From assembly GCA_949126835.1 (NCBI GenBank), contig OX421500.1, positions 15,556,681 through 15,620,680 of the forward strand: a stretch of DNA of 64,000 nucleotides. The letters run 5' to 3'. Made by a program: the position numbers and the translations under genes. The notes under the pieces are model-generated. The model made no database searches and was not told where the DNA came from. It saw only the letters and a program-made list of their open reading frames with translations. Positions 1-11,579 of this stretch are shown here, piece after piece; within the stretch, counting starts at the first letter, position 1, and each line of letters opens with the position of its first letter. The stretch is from Anisus vortex. Its lineage: Eukaryota > Mollusca > Gastropoda > Planorbidae.

Positions 1-2003
1 TTAAATACCTTTATCCTTTATCAGTTCTACCATTAGCAGCTTTTAATGCAGGAGTTCCTCTTTCAAAAATGTTTGTTCTTGTCACTGATTGCAACAAACT
101 CAAACAGAATGCTTAGGAAGTTTTTACATGTATATTCCTGACAGAGCTGTCTTTTAATCTGTAGATGCAAAATTAAAATGTTATGATTGTTAAACAACTT
201 CAATAACTTGTTCTAAATCATGAAGACATCTTTAATTTTCTTTACACATTAGTTGGGTCAGATGCTTCAGAGGAACAACTTTGACAGCCATTGGCTAATA
301 TAAAGACACTGCTGTTTTGAACCATTCAGTTTCTGAATGACAACTACTACATTAATATTTGGTTATAACACATGTGTGTTAAAATTGTTACCACATTTAG
401 CAAGGGGAGCTTATATTGTCTTAAAACACAATCAGTATAACTGCTAATGTTAATGTGTAGGTCTAATTTAGTTTACCTATTTACACATTTTTTATTGTTC
501 AAATTGAAATTTAAAAAAAAAAAATTTCTTCTAAATCAGCTTAATGAAGGCATATCATTAAATTATACATTTTAAATTCTAGATTCACAGTTAACTTTCT
601 GATCTGTTGTATATTTATATAAACACAATGTCTAGTAGTTGATGTGCTAAAAACAGAAGCTGTTTAATGTTTAAAGCTGTTTAAAAAAAGAAAATGTTTA
701 ATCTGGGTTTTATGAATATCTGAACTTGATCTCAAATTACAATCACTGCATAAAAAAGAAACAGCCTTCCTTACTTCTGACAGCATGAGCTCCACAATAA
801 TCTGTCTTTGAAGATTGCAGAAGCCAATATGGGGAGCTTTTGGGTCTGTAACTTTCATCATCAGATTTCTAAAATGTAAACAATTATGGGAGACCTGTAT
901 AATCAACTTCTAGGTTTGAACATTGTTTTTGTCAACTACCATAGTATTCATCATCAATATTAATATAATTAGCATTGTACAAACATGTTGTATAAAAATC
1001 CTAATTTAAAGTAGAACAATTAGAACACGACTCATGCATGCATTACAACAAATTACTAGTTGTATACATTAAACAAAACTATATACTCTGTAGGTGTGGA
1101 TGTTGTGTAGAAATTCCACACAAGTAAAGTTCAACAGCCCCTTACCTTTTATTTATGAAGTTTGCTGAATATTTTCAGGCACACAAAAGTAGCCTATTGA
1201 TCAGTCTTTCTCATCTCAACAAACTGTTCAATGCATGACTTCTGTACTGACACAAATTTAACAGCAGACTGGAATTGTATAAAAGAATTATGTGTGAAAC
1301 CTTATTTTGCATCTTTGTTCAGCTTAACATCAGCAATTAGGAGAGAGCAATTAGGAGCCACACTAGAAGCACAATAACTATTGGGAAGCTAATATGTTCA
1401 ATATATTTAAGACCTCTCTCAGCTTTTATATACAGTTATACATAAAGTAAGCTTTAGACCCTACAATGACTCTACAATAGCATACAGTTATTACAATAAA
1501 ATAGTAAAAATATATAAAAATATGAAACAAGCAGTAAACATAATTACCTCAAGGCTCAATGCAACATTGGCTTGGCATGAACAATGGCTTTATTGTATTT
1601 TCTTCTGGTGTCCTGGTCTTTGCCTTTTTTTAAGCTGTTGGGAAAGCAATTCTACTTTGATGCAATCCATGTTTAAAATATTTCAACTAAGTTGGCTTTT
1701 ATCCCCAAGGTTTTTGAAACATTGCAGCTTGAAAAAGAGTTTTCTGTCTAGGGCCAAGATGGAGTTGCTGCTCTTGAATATGCAAATATCTTGACAAATT
1801 TTGAAGCTTCTTTAATAAATTCAACTTGCCTTCATTTTTAAAAGCAATGTTTCACCACAAGGAGAAGATGTTAAAAGAACTTTGATCTGTTTGTCCTGTC
1901 ATATTGTTCTGAACGATGGAAAAATGTAGGTTAAAGTTTGCAAGCTTCCTTATCTGATAGGGTAAACTTTATTTTCCACTTGCAGCAAATTTAGGCTCTT
2001 CGT
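1..2003. other. AT-rich non-coding stretch
   Basis: No reading frame here resembles a known protein on either strand. The longest open frames (80-90 codons) are low-complexity and not flanked by convincing splice sites. I see no RNA gene or terminal repeats. It is probably intergenic or intronic sequence. Confidence 0.5.
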
Positions 2004-2287
2004 GATTCTTGTAGAATGAGAAATATGTAGCAAGTATCTTCTCGGTCTAGAGCTTTTTCTTATATTTGCAGCAAGATTCTTGTAGAACAGGTAATTTGTA
2101 GCAAGTATCTTCTCGGTCTAGAGCTTTTTCTTATATTTACAGCAAGATTCTTGTAGAACAGGAAATATGTAGCAAGGATCTTCTTGGTCTAGAGCTTTTT
2201 CATATATTTACAGCAAGATTCTTGTAGAACAGGAAATATGTAGCAAGTATCTTTTCGGTCTAGAGTTTTCTTATTAATTAACAGCAA
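2004..2287. repeat. 71-bp minisatellite, four units
   Basis: Units begin with 'gattcttgtagaa' at 2004, 2075, 2146 and 2217, an exact 71-bp period. Each carries 'tatgtagcaagtatct' and 'cggtctagagct' cores. Units differ by a few substitutions, and the array decays after 2287. It does not encode anything recognisable. Confidence 0.9.
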
Positions 2288-2568
2288 ATTTATATAGATT
2301 CTTCATGATTTGAGCAGAGCAGAAAGTGACAAAGTAATTTTAGATCTGATAAAGCACTCAAGTTGTTTTTATCATTTGTTTACTTAGAGAAAATGAAAGC
2401 GTGCACTCCAAAAAGTTGACTATAACAGACTTCATAGTAAAAAGGGAATCTTCATTTAAGATTTGAAGTGACTGTGTACTCTATTGGATGCCTTAATGAG
2501 AATGGAAAAAAAAGTTTTAAGGAAATCTAAATATTCCACCACCTGTGAGCATGTCACCAAGATTTTAA

Positions 2569-2693
2569 GCTGTCACAGAAAACTGCATGAATAAAGCTGC
2601 ATTAGAATTGAAAGTATCTCAATGTACAGATAGAGACAATAACTTCACAGCATCAGGTGATGGAACATGGCAGCAAAAGTTGTTTTTAGTGTA
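2569..2693 (+). pseudogene. Mutator-like transposase fragment (GDGTWQ type)
   Basis: A short open stretch reads about 40 residues including CMNKAALELK and, about 20 residues later, TASGDGTWQQK, before two stop codons. The block SGDGTWQ preceded by a basic/alanine helix is typical of the first DDE aspartate region of the Mutator-like transposase domain that is abundant in invertebrate genomes. Downstream to about 2830, scattered residues (RNCCHKRA and a histidine/cysteine cluster) may be the continuation in broken frames. It is a small relic, and the assignment rests on one motif block. Confidence 0.5.
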
Positions 2694-3176
2694 ATAATGG
2701 TGAATCCCAAAGGATCACTGAAAGTGATTGACAGCCATATAAGAAGAAATTGCTGTCATAAACGTGCCACAAGTAAAACAAGGCATTCCATGACAGATTG
2801 TTTCTTTCTGGAGACAGAAACTTGCTGCAGAGTGTGAAAAGAAAACTCATGGGATATTCTAGAGCTCAAAAGTTGCAAGGTACTGAAAATGTTCAACATT
2901 TACAGTGAAAATACTGCTTTAAAAAAAATCTGGTTACTTTAGCAGAAGCTGTTTCACAACTTTATCTACTTATAAACACCAGCAGATGGGTAAAAAGAAT
3001 TCTGATTTACAGAGCTACTGCATGCAATGTGAATTGTATGAAAAAAAAAAAGAAATTTTGGGAAAAGGTGCTATTAGAAAGAAAAAAAAAACACAATAAT
3101 TAAAACAGAAAGTAGAAAAACCATCTTTCTCCAAAATGAGCATTTCTTCATTTACTGCTAGCATGAAAGATGTTAC

Positions 3177-3657
3177 TGAAGCCTTTGTAGCAGTTGTTCA
3201 AAACAAGTTTTCTGCCCTGAGAATAGAAAAATTGAAGGCTTTGTAGCCGTTGTTCATAACAAGTTTTCTGCCCTGAGAATAGAAAAATTGAAGGCATTGT
3301 AGCCGTTGTTCATAACAAGTTTTCTGCCCTGAGAATAGAAAAATTGAAGGCTTTGTAGCCGTTGTTCATAACAAGTTTTCTGCCCTGAGAATAGAAAAAT
3401 TGAAGGCTTTGTAGCAGTTGTTCAAAACAAGTTTTCTGCCCTAAGAATAGAAAAATTGAAGGCTTTGTAGCCGATGTTCATAACAAGTTTTCTGCCCTGA
3501 GAATAGAAAAATTGAAGGCTTTGTAGCCGTTGTTCATAACAAGTTTTCTGCCCAGAAAATAGAACAATTGAAGGCTTTGTAGCTGTTGTTCATAACAAGT
3601 TTTTTGCCCCAAGAATAGAACAATTGCAGGCTTTGTAGCAGTTGTTCAAAACAAGCC
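3177..3657. repeat. 56-bp minisatellite, nine units
   Basis: The 56-bp unit contains 'tttgtagccgttgttcat' and 'aacaagttttctgccctgag'. Units start near 3184, 3240, 3296, 3352, 3408, 3464, 3520, 3575 and 3630. The last two are a base shorter. Two variants alternate (cagttgttcaaaac versus ccgttgttcataac), so units have been copied in more than one order. Confidence 0.92.
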
Positions 3658-4640
3658 AGACTAGGTAAAACTTTGTTGAGGATCAAGAGAATAATGGACT
3701 CATTGTACCTTTAAAACTAGCATGTCGTCAGGGTCATTTCACAATCGCTTAAGTCATTTTTTCAGGATTTGAGAAAACTAAAAAAGCTGAATGACATCTG
3801 TATTTACTCTGTTATTTAGCTTTGATACATTTTTATAAAAAAATTATTTTTCTGATTGGTTTAGGATATAGGCGATTTGCCATGTAATAGAAGACTGTGT
3901 AAACTATACATTTTGACTCTTTGCTCAAAACCCCGCAAAGATGACTTAGGCAATTGTGAAATGACTGTGACGATGTAATTGTCAAAAATGTAATAATGTG
4001 TTGGGGAAAGCAAGCTAATATTAATTTTAAAAAAAAAAGATGACAAATCCTCTCCTCCAGAGCATGGGAAAAATCATCAACCCCAGACATTGCCTCAGAT
4101 GATGTACAAAAAAGAACTACACGATCAGTCAACAACCAATAGGGAGGGAGCGATCTCCTACCCATAATACTTAAAATCTCAAGACAAGAAGACCACCTGA
4201 GCTAACAGCAGGACAAAAGCCAGCTAGAACTTTAAGAAAGCAGACTATCAGGAATTCCAGATTTTCTCTTTAGCTTCTGTGTATAATAGAGAAAATATTC
4301 ATAAGGGCAGAAGTTTCTTTTGTACATTGGGCATCTTCAAGCAATAATTTACTTAAGTTTCTCTAGCCTTTGGGTGCCAGGTCTTTCTTAATCCCACATG
4401 GTAGAGCACATGGTTTAACGTACTGTATCCTAATGGTTGGGTGATGTAGTAAAATTATAGAAATGGTAAGGAGCTGTGCTTGAGGTAGAAAACTACAGGT
4501 TTCATACAGTGAGGCAAAGTCACCCCATGTAGTAGACTGATATAACAAAAAGTATCTTTAGATAAAGATACTTTACACAATGCCAAGTCTTTATAAAAAG
4601 AAACTGGATGCTAGAAAGTACAAGACGTACTCTTAGGAAG
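3658..4640. other. No recognisable gene
   Basis: There is a 110-codon open frame on the minus strand (4165-3833), but its composition (hydrophobic, phenylalanine and cysteine rich at the end) resembles chance translation of AT-rich DNA. I see no domain and no repeat structure. Confidence 0.4.
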
Positions 4641-4810
4641 TGTTATTAAAAAACAGTTGAAGAGTGTAATTCGTCTTCTATTCAAGAAGTTTCCCGACTC
4701 TATGGAATTCATATTAGAACATTGCGTAACAAGGTAAATGGTGCCCACAAAAACAAGGCTCGAAGAACAAAATGCTTTGCCAACTGAGAAGAAATTCTAG
4801 TGCAGCAGTG
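4640..4810 (+). pseudogene. pogo/CENP-B-type HTH (psq) fragment
   Basis: From 4662 the + strand reads a ~40-residue stretch with SSSIQEVSRLYGIHIRTLRN, then a basic tail and, after one stop codon, EEILV. The pattern 'x-S-I-x-E-A-S-R-x-Y-G-I-x-x-x-T-L-R-x-x-V-x-G' is the helix-turn-helix of the Pipsqueak/CENP-B N-terminus found in pogo/Tigger transposases and the jerky family; EEILV matches the start of the following CENP-B linker. Only the DNA-binding N-terminus is present; no DDE domain follows, because the Mutator-like element begins at 4910. One in-frame stop makes it a pseudogene. Confidence is moderate because the stretch is short. Confidence 0.55.
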
Positions 4811-4909
4811 TGTACCAGTGCTGATGTTTTAGCATGCCATTTGAACTTAAGATTAATCATTTTATTTTTATAAAATGTTTCCTTTTCTTTTTTTTATTAT
4901 TATTCACAG

Positions 4910-6546
4910 ACGAACTGTTGCTTCAGCTGTTTGTGCTGGTATGGGTCATGGAGCACTTAGCCGATTCTGTGAAGGCCTCGGAATGCCGTGCATTAACAAT
5001 GTGTCATATCATGAACACCTGGATACAATTTTTGAGATGACCCAGCATGTTCGTGACAGCTACATGGAGCAAGCCAGAGAAGCCATCAGAGCTTATTACA
5101 AGCTCAATGAACCAGATGCTTTTGGTGTTGATGGTATCCTCAACATTGCTGTGAGCTATGACGGTTCATGGCTAAAGCAAGGACATACATCTAAGCTTGG
5201 TGTCTGTGCAGTGATAGACCTTGGCACTAGTCTTGTTGTAGACTTCCATGTTATGTCTTTGTATTGCCAGGTAAAATAAATTACTGTTGCTCTTAGCTAA
5301 TCATTATTATGTACTTTTTATATATATATCTATATATATATAAACTTAACTGTGTATATCATCATTGAATTTTTAAAAATTATTTCTATATATAGCTCTG
5401 TTGCACAACCTCTCGTAAGACCAAGCTGGGTGATGAAGCGTATGGAAAGTGGCTACAAGAGCACCAGGAGAGTGGGCTGTGCAGAAAGAACTTTACAGGC
5501 ACATCTGGTGGCATGGAAGTTGCCGGGGCCCTGACACTTTGGAAGCGTTCCGTAGACCATGGCATGAGATACAAAACTCTTCTTGGTGATGGAGACACCA
5601 AAGCCTTTTTGGCAATTACAGCTGCCAAGCCCTATAAGGATGTTGCCATCACCAAAGAAGAATGTGTGAATGGCAAAACGTCTTGGCACTGGTCTACGGA
5701 ACCTGAATGTGTCATTATCAAAGGAGAGTGTGAGACTTGGTGGACGTACTAAAGGCAGTCTGACTGATGTAAGTAAATTGTGTTCACTACATTCCAAAAT
5801 AATAATTATTCTATTTGAAGGGGAAAAATTCCAATGGATATTATAATTATGTTTTCTTTTGCAGGCACAAATAGCCCTGCTTCAAACCTACTACACCAAA
5901 GCGGTCAGGACCTGCAACACCTCTGTCGAAGACATGGAGAAAGCCATTTTTGCTGCCTTTTATCATTCTGTGTCGACGAATGACAATCCCCAGCATTCCC
6001 ACTGTCCTCCTGGCCCTGCCTCTTGGCGTTGGTTTAATCGGGAAATTGCCACAGGTGTTGATAAAACCTTCAAGACCAGATGATCTGCAGACTACGTACC
6101 TAAACAATAAAGTGGCACCACATGTTAAACAAGTGTACGAACGTTTAGCAAAACCAGAGCTTCTTAGCCGCTGTCTGTTGGGTAAGACCCAAAATGCAAA
6201 TGAAGCATTGCACAGCGTTATCTGGTCTCGTCCAAAACACCTGTGGTCAGGGTTTAAAAAGGTGTCAGTAGCGGTAACCCTAGCTGTCAGTGAATTTAAT
6301 ATGGGAGCCACTGCTTTCCAGCAATTTTTGACTGCTGTAGGATGTAGCATTACAGCCAATACACTAAAGCTAGGCACCAAAAGAGACAGGAGGAGAGTAA
6401 GTGATGATGAGAGATCACAAGAGGTTGTGGAAAAAAAGAGAAAGGATTCTAGGCGTGTGACAGCAGCTAAACAGAAAGATGGTCGGGTTAGAGAAGGAGG
6501 GGCTTCATACTGTGCGGGGGGGGGGGGGGGGGGGGGTTTAAGTTAA
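4910..6546 (+). pseudogene. Mutator-like transposase, three exons, two frame breaks
   Basis: Three blocks on the + strand look like exons: 4910-5270 (acceptor ...ttcacag, donor gtaaaa), 5396-5768 (acceptor tatatag, donor gtaagt) and 5865 to about 6546 (acceptor tttgcag). The translation has SYDGSWLKQGH and VVDFHVMSLYCQ in exon 1, GGMEVAGALTLWKR and LLGDGDTKAF in exon 2, and LGKTQNANEALHSVIW followed by a basic KR-rich tail in exon 3. This order is the Mutator-like transposase domain seen in many invertebrate proteins (DDE-type nuclease). Exon 2 shifts frame near 5673, where about five bases are missing relative to sibling copies at a conserved ECVN block. Exon 3 shifts frame near 6075. With two frameshifts it is unlikely to make transposase. 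The basic tail runs into a G21 tract. Confidence 0.8.
6516..6536. repeat. Poly-G tract (21 G)
   Basis: An uninterrupted run of 21 G (21 C on the other strand) lies exactly between the end of the Mutator-like reading frame and the start of the piggyBac frame. Its length is likely to be unstable in sequencing, and it may form a G-quadruplex. Confidence 0.85.
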
Positions 6547-6593
6547 TATTTACCTGTTCTACTTCACTCTATACACAATTTATTTCTGTTTAA

Positions 6594-7910
6594 CCCTTAA
6601 CTATCATTGATCAGACCAATTTATATGCCACTCAAAAGAATGCTACAAAATTTCTTCCTGTGACTGTGAATGAAATCCAGACATTTCTTTATATAAATAT
6701 AATGTTTGGTATTCACAAATTAGCTGCCTATCCAATGTATTGGTCAACTGATCCCCTACTTAGGGTACCTTGTGTATCTGATGTCATGCCTAGAAACAGA
6801 TATCAAGATATTTCAAGATATCTTCATTTAAATGATAACAGTAGTTTCATTGCCAAAGGACAAGAAGGATATGATCCACTTTTTAAAATCAGGCCAGCAA
6901 TAACAGCTGTGAAAAATGCATGCAACTCATTGTTTAATCCTGGAGCTGCAATCTCTTTTGATGAAGCCATGATTCCCTTCAAGGGTCGTCTGTCATTTAA
7001 ACAATATATACCCAATAAGCCTAACCCTTGGGGTGTGAAAGTGTGGTGTTGCTGTGATGCTTCGACATCATATCTTTTAGATTTTGATTTTTATACTGGT
7101 AAGGCAGATCTCCCAATTCCTAATGGTCTTGGGTATAGAGTAATATGGAAACTGGAAGAGCCATACTTTTTCAAAAACCATCATTTTTATTTTGACAATC
7201 TTTTTTCATCCGTTAAACTTGCGGATGATTTGCTCAAAAATGAAACCTATTCTTGTGCCACCATTTGCCAGAACAGAAAACACTGGCCCAGAGATTTGAC
7301 TGGTACCTTGCAAAAAGGCCAGTACAAAATGAGGCAAATAGTTGCTTGTTGGTGGAGAGACAAGCGAGCAATATCAATGCTTTCATCCAACGCCTCCCCG
7401 GTGATGGGCACAGCGACCAGAAAAACAAAGGCTGGTCTTGTGGACAAACAGATACCCCAATCTGTTTTGTATTACAATGCAAACCAGTTAAGGTCATACT
7501 ACCCTATTGGCAGAAGAAGCAACAAATGGTGGAGGTGTTGCTTCTGGTATTTGTTAGAAGCTGCTGCACTAAATGCCTACATTCTCTATTCCAACATGGC
7601 TGGACAAAAATCACTCACTCACCATCAGTTTCATCTTGAAATAGCCAGACAGCTAATGAAAGGCTCTACTAAAAAAAGAAGTAAGCAATGCATTCCCGAG
7701 ACTGGTGGCTTAGCTGTACCTGGCAGTTCCGTGGAGCACCGCAGAGTGAGACTGCCAGGCCGAAAAAAGCAATGCTTTCAGTGCAAGCAAACCAATAAGC
7801 GCACATTTACCAATTTACCAAGGCCAGAAACTGTTTTTGGTTGTGTTTTGTGCAGAGTACACCTGTGTAATGAGCTCTGCTTTATTCAATTCCATGAGAA
7901 ATTGAATTAG
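6594..7910 (+). pseudogene. piggyBac transposase (5'-truncated, lost catalytic segment)
   Basis: A long open frame starts after a stop at 6591; the first ATG-type codons come well inside the domain, so the N-terminus is missing. It reads the DDE_Tnp_1_7 (piggyBac) order: YPMYWSTDPLLR, then MPRNRYQDISRYLHLND, ISFDEAMIPFKGRLSFKQY (first catalytic D), FYFDNLFSSVKLADDLL (second D), KGQYKMRQIVACWWRDKRAI and QLRSYYPIGRRSNKWW. The C-terminus has the cysteine-rich finger (CFQCKQ, then CVLCRVHLC and CFIQFH). PiggyBac family members carry an M-G-G-V-D type catalytic aspartate just before the RSYYPIGR block; here YNANQLRSYYP directly joins the two sides, so that segment appears deleted. The frame is otherwise intact for 438 codons. 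It cuts and pastes at TTAA sites in active relatives. It is probably inactive. Confidence 0.88.
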
Positions 7911-8237
7911 ATGTATTTTGAAAGTGAATTAACTTCCCAGAGAAATAAAAAATTCACATACTTGGCTTCCCAATGCAAGGGGAATAACTCTTGATAATTA
8001 TATGATAGCCGTTGAATAAAATGATATATCTTTTTCATTTTTTTGTCTATTGTGTTGATATAAATATTTAATTAAAGGTAATTGAATTATCTTTAATCTG
8101 ATACTAAATATGTATGGTTTAATATAAAAGTTAAAACAAAAAAAAAATACAAACATTGCTAAAAAATTTAAAAAATCATGATTTTCAAATAAAAATTTCT
8201 TTAAGGGTTAATTTGTTACCTTTATATTACTATTGTA
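7911..8237. other. AT-rich spacer
   Basis: This stretch lies between two piggyBac pieces. It contains 'aataaa' at about 7946 that could be the polyadenylation signal of the upstream element. I see nothing else. Confidence 0.4.
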
Positions 8238-8760
8238 GACTGGCTACGTGACCAATACTTTACTGATTTTGGAGCAAACACTTTGCACAATCCAGAGGCT
8301 GACAATGATGGGGCAGTTCTATTATTTACAACACTTCTGGAACATTTAGGTACAGGCCACAAAATCTTTGCAGATAGATTCTATACTACCCGAAAACTAA
8401 TAGATTTTCTTCTTCTCAAAAAACAGTATTATACTGGCACTTTAAATGCTAATAGGTTAGGATTTCCACAGGAAATAAAGGCTCTTTCTCTACAGTACTG
8501 AGAGTTAAAATGGTTTCTAGAAAGCAAGAGAACAATACTTTCTGTGGCATTTAGGGATAAGAAAGCAAAGAAAGAATGTGATTATGGTCTCAACTGATGT
8601 GAAAGTCCAAACTACTTTGATAAAGGACGTGGTGAAACCTACAGTAGTGGACATCTGCAACAAAAACATGATTGGCTGAATAGGTTACCTATTGAAGCGT
8701 TCAAGAAGGAAAACTTAAATGGTGGAAAAAAATATTTTTCTGGCTTAGTGAACTTTCCCA
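8238..8760 (+). pseudogene. piggyBac transposase fragment, second copy
   Basis: The + strand reads HNPEADNDGAVLLFTTLLEH, then HKIFADRFYTTRKLIDFLL, KKQYYTGTLNANRLGFPQEI, and, after a stop at 8501, LESKRTILSVAFRDKKAKKE and DVVKPTVVDICNKNMIG. The FADRFYTT block holds the second piggyBac aspartate, and the RDKKAKK block sits where the third lies. It differs clearly in sequence from the copy at 6594-7910, so it belongs to another piggyBac lineage, closer to the PGBD4-like proteins of invertebrates. Several stops and frame changes make it a relic. Both ends of the domain are missing. Confidence 0.75.
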
Positions 8761-8851
8761 CGCTTACAAAACAAGCGATCACCATTTTCACTAGCAAGAA
8801 ACAGACATACTGGGTCCACCCAATGGAAATTTAACAACTCACTCTTACAGA

Positions 8852-9079
8852 TCGAGTTCTACACAAATGCTATAAAAGCACTATTAGACAGTTTAATAGA
8901 CGCACATGCAGACATAGAAGAAATATGGACACTCCTAAAATGCAGCAATAAACAACAAAAACAAGTAATAGCCAAACATATTAGTGCACAGAGCAGACAA
9001 ACAGAGCATCACCTAAACCAACAACTAGACACACTCCCAGACGATTCACTAGAAGGCATACTATTAATAGGAGTATGAG
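8852..9079 (+). CDS. Orphan open frame of unknown origin (75 codons)
   Basis: An open frame without an initiating ATG runs to a TGA at 9077-9079. It is rich in glutamine, isoleucine and leucine, is free of the poly-T/poly-A runs around it, and uses 'cta' and 'aca' codons heavily, unlike the neighbouring transposon relics. It reads ALLDSLIDAHADIEEIWTLL near the start and ends LPDDSLEGILLIGV. The pattern looks like an amphipathic helical protein end. I do not recognise the family. It may be the tail of a gag-like or transposon accessory protein, or chance. Confidence 0.25.
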
Positions 9080-9449
9080 ACTATGTGTTAATAAGATATG
9101 CGTATGTTACATTTATTTCTTACCTCAAGTTCAAATAGTGAGTATGCTACTCAAATTAATATGCTAATAATGAATTTATATCGTACACCAAGCATTTATA
9201 ATTATTTTACTCTCCCTACATTAGTCTACTATTATAAATTGTTAAAAAGAAAGTATGATTTTAATCCCTAGGCCTAATACTTGTAAGACTAATACCAAAA
9301 AATGGGATAAGGTGACCAAGAGGCAGGGTGTTTGACTTACCAGGTTCCTATTTATATACATTTTTAATATATTCTACCCTTCTATTAATATATATAAATA
9401 TATATATGATTATTACATGAACATTTATTGAAATTAATTTCTCTTTCAG
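9080..9449. other. AT-rich spacer, probable intron
   Basis: No coding potential is visible. It ends in a polypyrimidine tract and the acceptor of the SWIM-family exon at 9450. Confidence 0.4.
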
Positions 9450-10543
9450 CAACGCAAGTAGACGATGGATGTAAAATATCCGGAAAATGCCACAGATCTA
9501 TGAGAAAAAATGAATCACCACACAATGTACTGGTAAGGGATCATAGGGAATCACATAATTTTTAATATTTAAAATTCATTAATAGGATAGGATATATACT
9601 GTTTAAAATCATAATAATAATAAATATTTATAATTTTATATTTTTATAAAATATACAATAGATCTTATGAAATTAATACTATTTTAAAAACCTGAAGTAT
9701 AGATATTATTGAATTTATTTTATAGGTTTCAATTACATCTGAAAAGAAATTTCTTCATGGTCACTGCTCGTGTGCCAATGGTCTATCGGGTTCATGTGGG
9801 CATGTGACAGCTATTTTGTATAAAATTGCAGATTACAAAAAGAGAAATATAGAATTTATTCCAGATGTGAGTATTGAAAACAAAATTATTACACTATATG
9901 TTATCAGGTATTAAAACAAAATGTTTTATAAATGATTTTATGTTTATTAACATATACAACATTTTTTAATACAAAATGCATACACAGTATTATAAATTTT
10001 TAATCATTGTAATTTGTATTGAACAGGTTATTTTGACAAAGTTTATAATTTGTATTAAATATATATTTCATACTTTGCATTTCATGCAATCATGTTAACA
10101 TTTTAAAAATATTTCAATATTTTCAATCTTCAAAATCTTTATTATAAACATTAAATATCAATTGTAACAGCATACTTTCTATAAAATTATATTTTAACTC
10201 ATTGCAGGATATTGCTAAAACAAGCATACGTCAAACCTGGCATGAGCCTAGGGGTGAGAAAATTTTAGGACAACCTTTACAAGATATTTCATTCACTTCC
10301 GGTAAAAAAGACAAATAATGGACATTGGAATCATCATTGTACAATCCAATTTTGCAACCTCTGAATCCTGCATCAGACTTGGCAGACACATTAAAAGATT
10401 GCAACAATATGTTTTATTTTGCACTCAGCAAAGAAAAAGTTGATATTGTGAAGACAACAACGATTTTTAATATACATGTGCCACCAGCTTTTCCAAAATT
10501 TCCCATAAAAAATGTAATGGAAAATTATTGTCGACGGCTTTGA
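9450..10543 (+). pseudogene. SWIM zinc-finger protein (YqaJ-associated family), three exons, one stop
   Basis: Three phase-matched exons are visible: 9450-9532 (donor gtaagg), 9726-9866 (acceptor tttatag, donor gtgagt) and 10208-10543 (acceptor attgcag). They read GCKISGKCHRSMRKNESPHN, then FLHGHCSCANGLSGSCGHVT, then a tail with TWHEPRGEKILGQPL and TLESSLYNPILQPL. CxC followed by CxH (C-S-C-A-N-G-L-S-G-S-C-G-H) is the SWIM zinc finger. In invertebrates this arrangement is common in proteins that also carry a YqaJ viral-recombinase-like nuclease domain downstream. That nuclease is not visible here. A TAA at 10316 interrupts exon 3 in frame, and the coding continues after it, so this copy is a pseudogene. 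It may be a domesticated or mobile-element-carried gene. Confidence 0.7.
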
Positions 10544-11136
10544 CTAAAATACAGCAAGAAAAGCTACTATCTCTTCAAATGACTACTTCTGAAGCAAGTT
10601 TTAGAAAGTGTATCTTTGCTTATTTTAATAGCCAAGTGCTGGTAAACATTGCTGGACAACTTAAAGTTTATATTTTGAATAAATTGATATAGATGTCCAT
10701 TACAAGGAAACTGACATCGTCTACAGTTGCACAGATGACTTAGGGGTTGGGCGCATACGCAATTTTTAAATTGCAGAGGTTTTGTTTACTACATCATCTG
10801 AGGTTGTAGCAGCTTTGGCTTAGAATGCAGCTTCCATTATCAGATCACATTTAAACGAGATAAATATTTCAGGTTAGGATAAGGTTAGGTTAGATTATGG
10901 TAAAGATCTCTATTAATGCATAACTTTTGATATATATATATGGTAGGAGATGGTGAGTCTAAAGCATATGATAAAGTGTAATTGTTAAAAGTGTTTGGAG
11001 AAGGTGTAGAGGTTAGATTTTGTTTGAACATATTTTTTCAGCTTGAAGAAACCTGGTTTTCACAGATCCTAAAAAGTAATGGTTACCTAGTAAGGAAATG
11101 TGTGGAGAAGGCTGTAAAGTGTCTTAATTCCCTTGT
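10544..11136. other. No recognisable gene
   Basis: AT-rich sequence between the SWIM pseudogene and a tandem duplication. An open frame of 84 codons (10982-11236) overlaps the duplication and shows no domain that I know. Confidence 0.4.
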
Positions 11137-11495
11137 GCCAATGGATTATCTGATCTATTTGGATCAAGTTTTGGATCTGGATTTCATCGGCCTACCCTAT
11201 CAAACTTTATACAGTCGGAGGAGTATGCTGGCTTAGTACAGGGAGTTACCAATAAGTTTATAATTAATTTGTATTCCATTAAGCAAACAACAGATGTTAA
11301 GACTGTTGATACAGCCAATGGATTATGTGACCTATTTGGATCAAGTTTTGGATTTGGATTTCATCAGCCCTATCCTATCAAACTTTATACAGTCCGCCGG
11401 AGGAGTATGCTGGCTTAAGTACAGAGAGTTACCAATGAATTTATAATTGATTTTTATTCCATTAAGGAAACAACAGATGTTAAAACTGTTGATAC
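11137..11495. repeat. 177-bp tandem duplication
   Basis: Two copies, 11137-11313 and 11314-11495, both start 'gccaatggattat' and share 'ggatcaagttttgga' and 'gtatgctggctta'. They differ by scattered substitutions and a few short indels. The junction falls inside 'gttgatac|agccaatgg', so it is a simple head-to-tail duplication. Confidence 0.88.
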
Positions 11496-11579
11496 ACTGT
11501 ATAGTTGGATTTGTTTGTTTTATGGAAATGTAAACAAAACATATAATTTTTAAAAGAAGCTAGACAAATTTAAAAAAAA

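Noticed and set aside
3177..3657. 56-bp direct repeats as a CRISPR-like array
   Set aside because: No spacers; a simple tandem repeat.
3833..4165. 110-codon minus-strand open frame
   Set aside because: Low-complexity and hydrophobic; no motif, no splice context.
5453..6380. Minus-strand open frames opposite the Mutator-like exons
   Set aside because: They are shadows of the + strand coding sequence, with no independent motifs.
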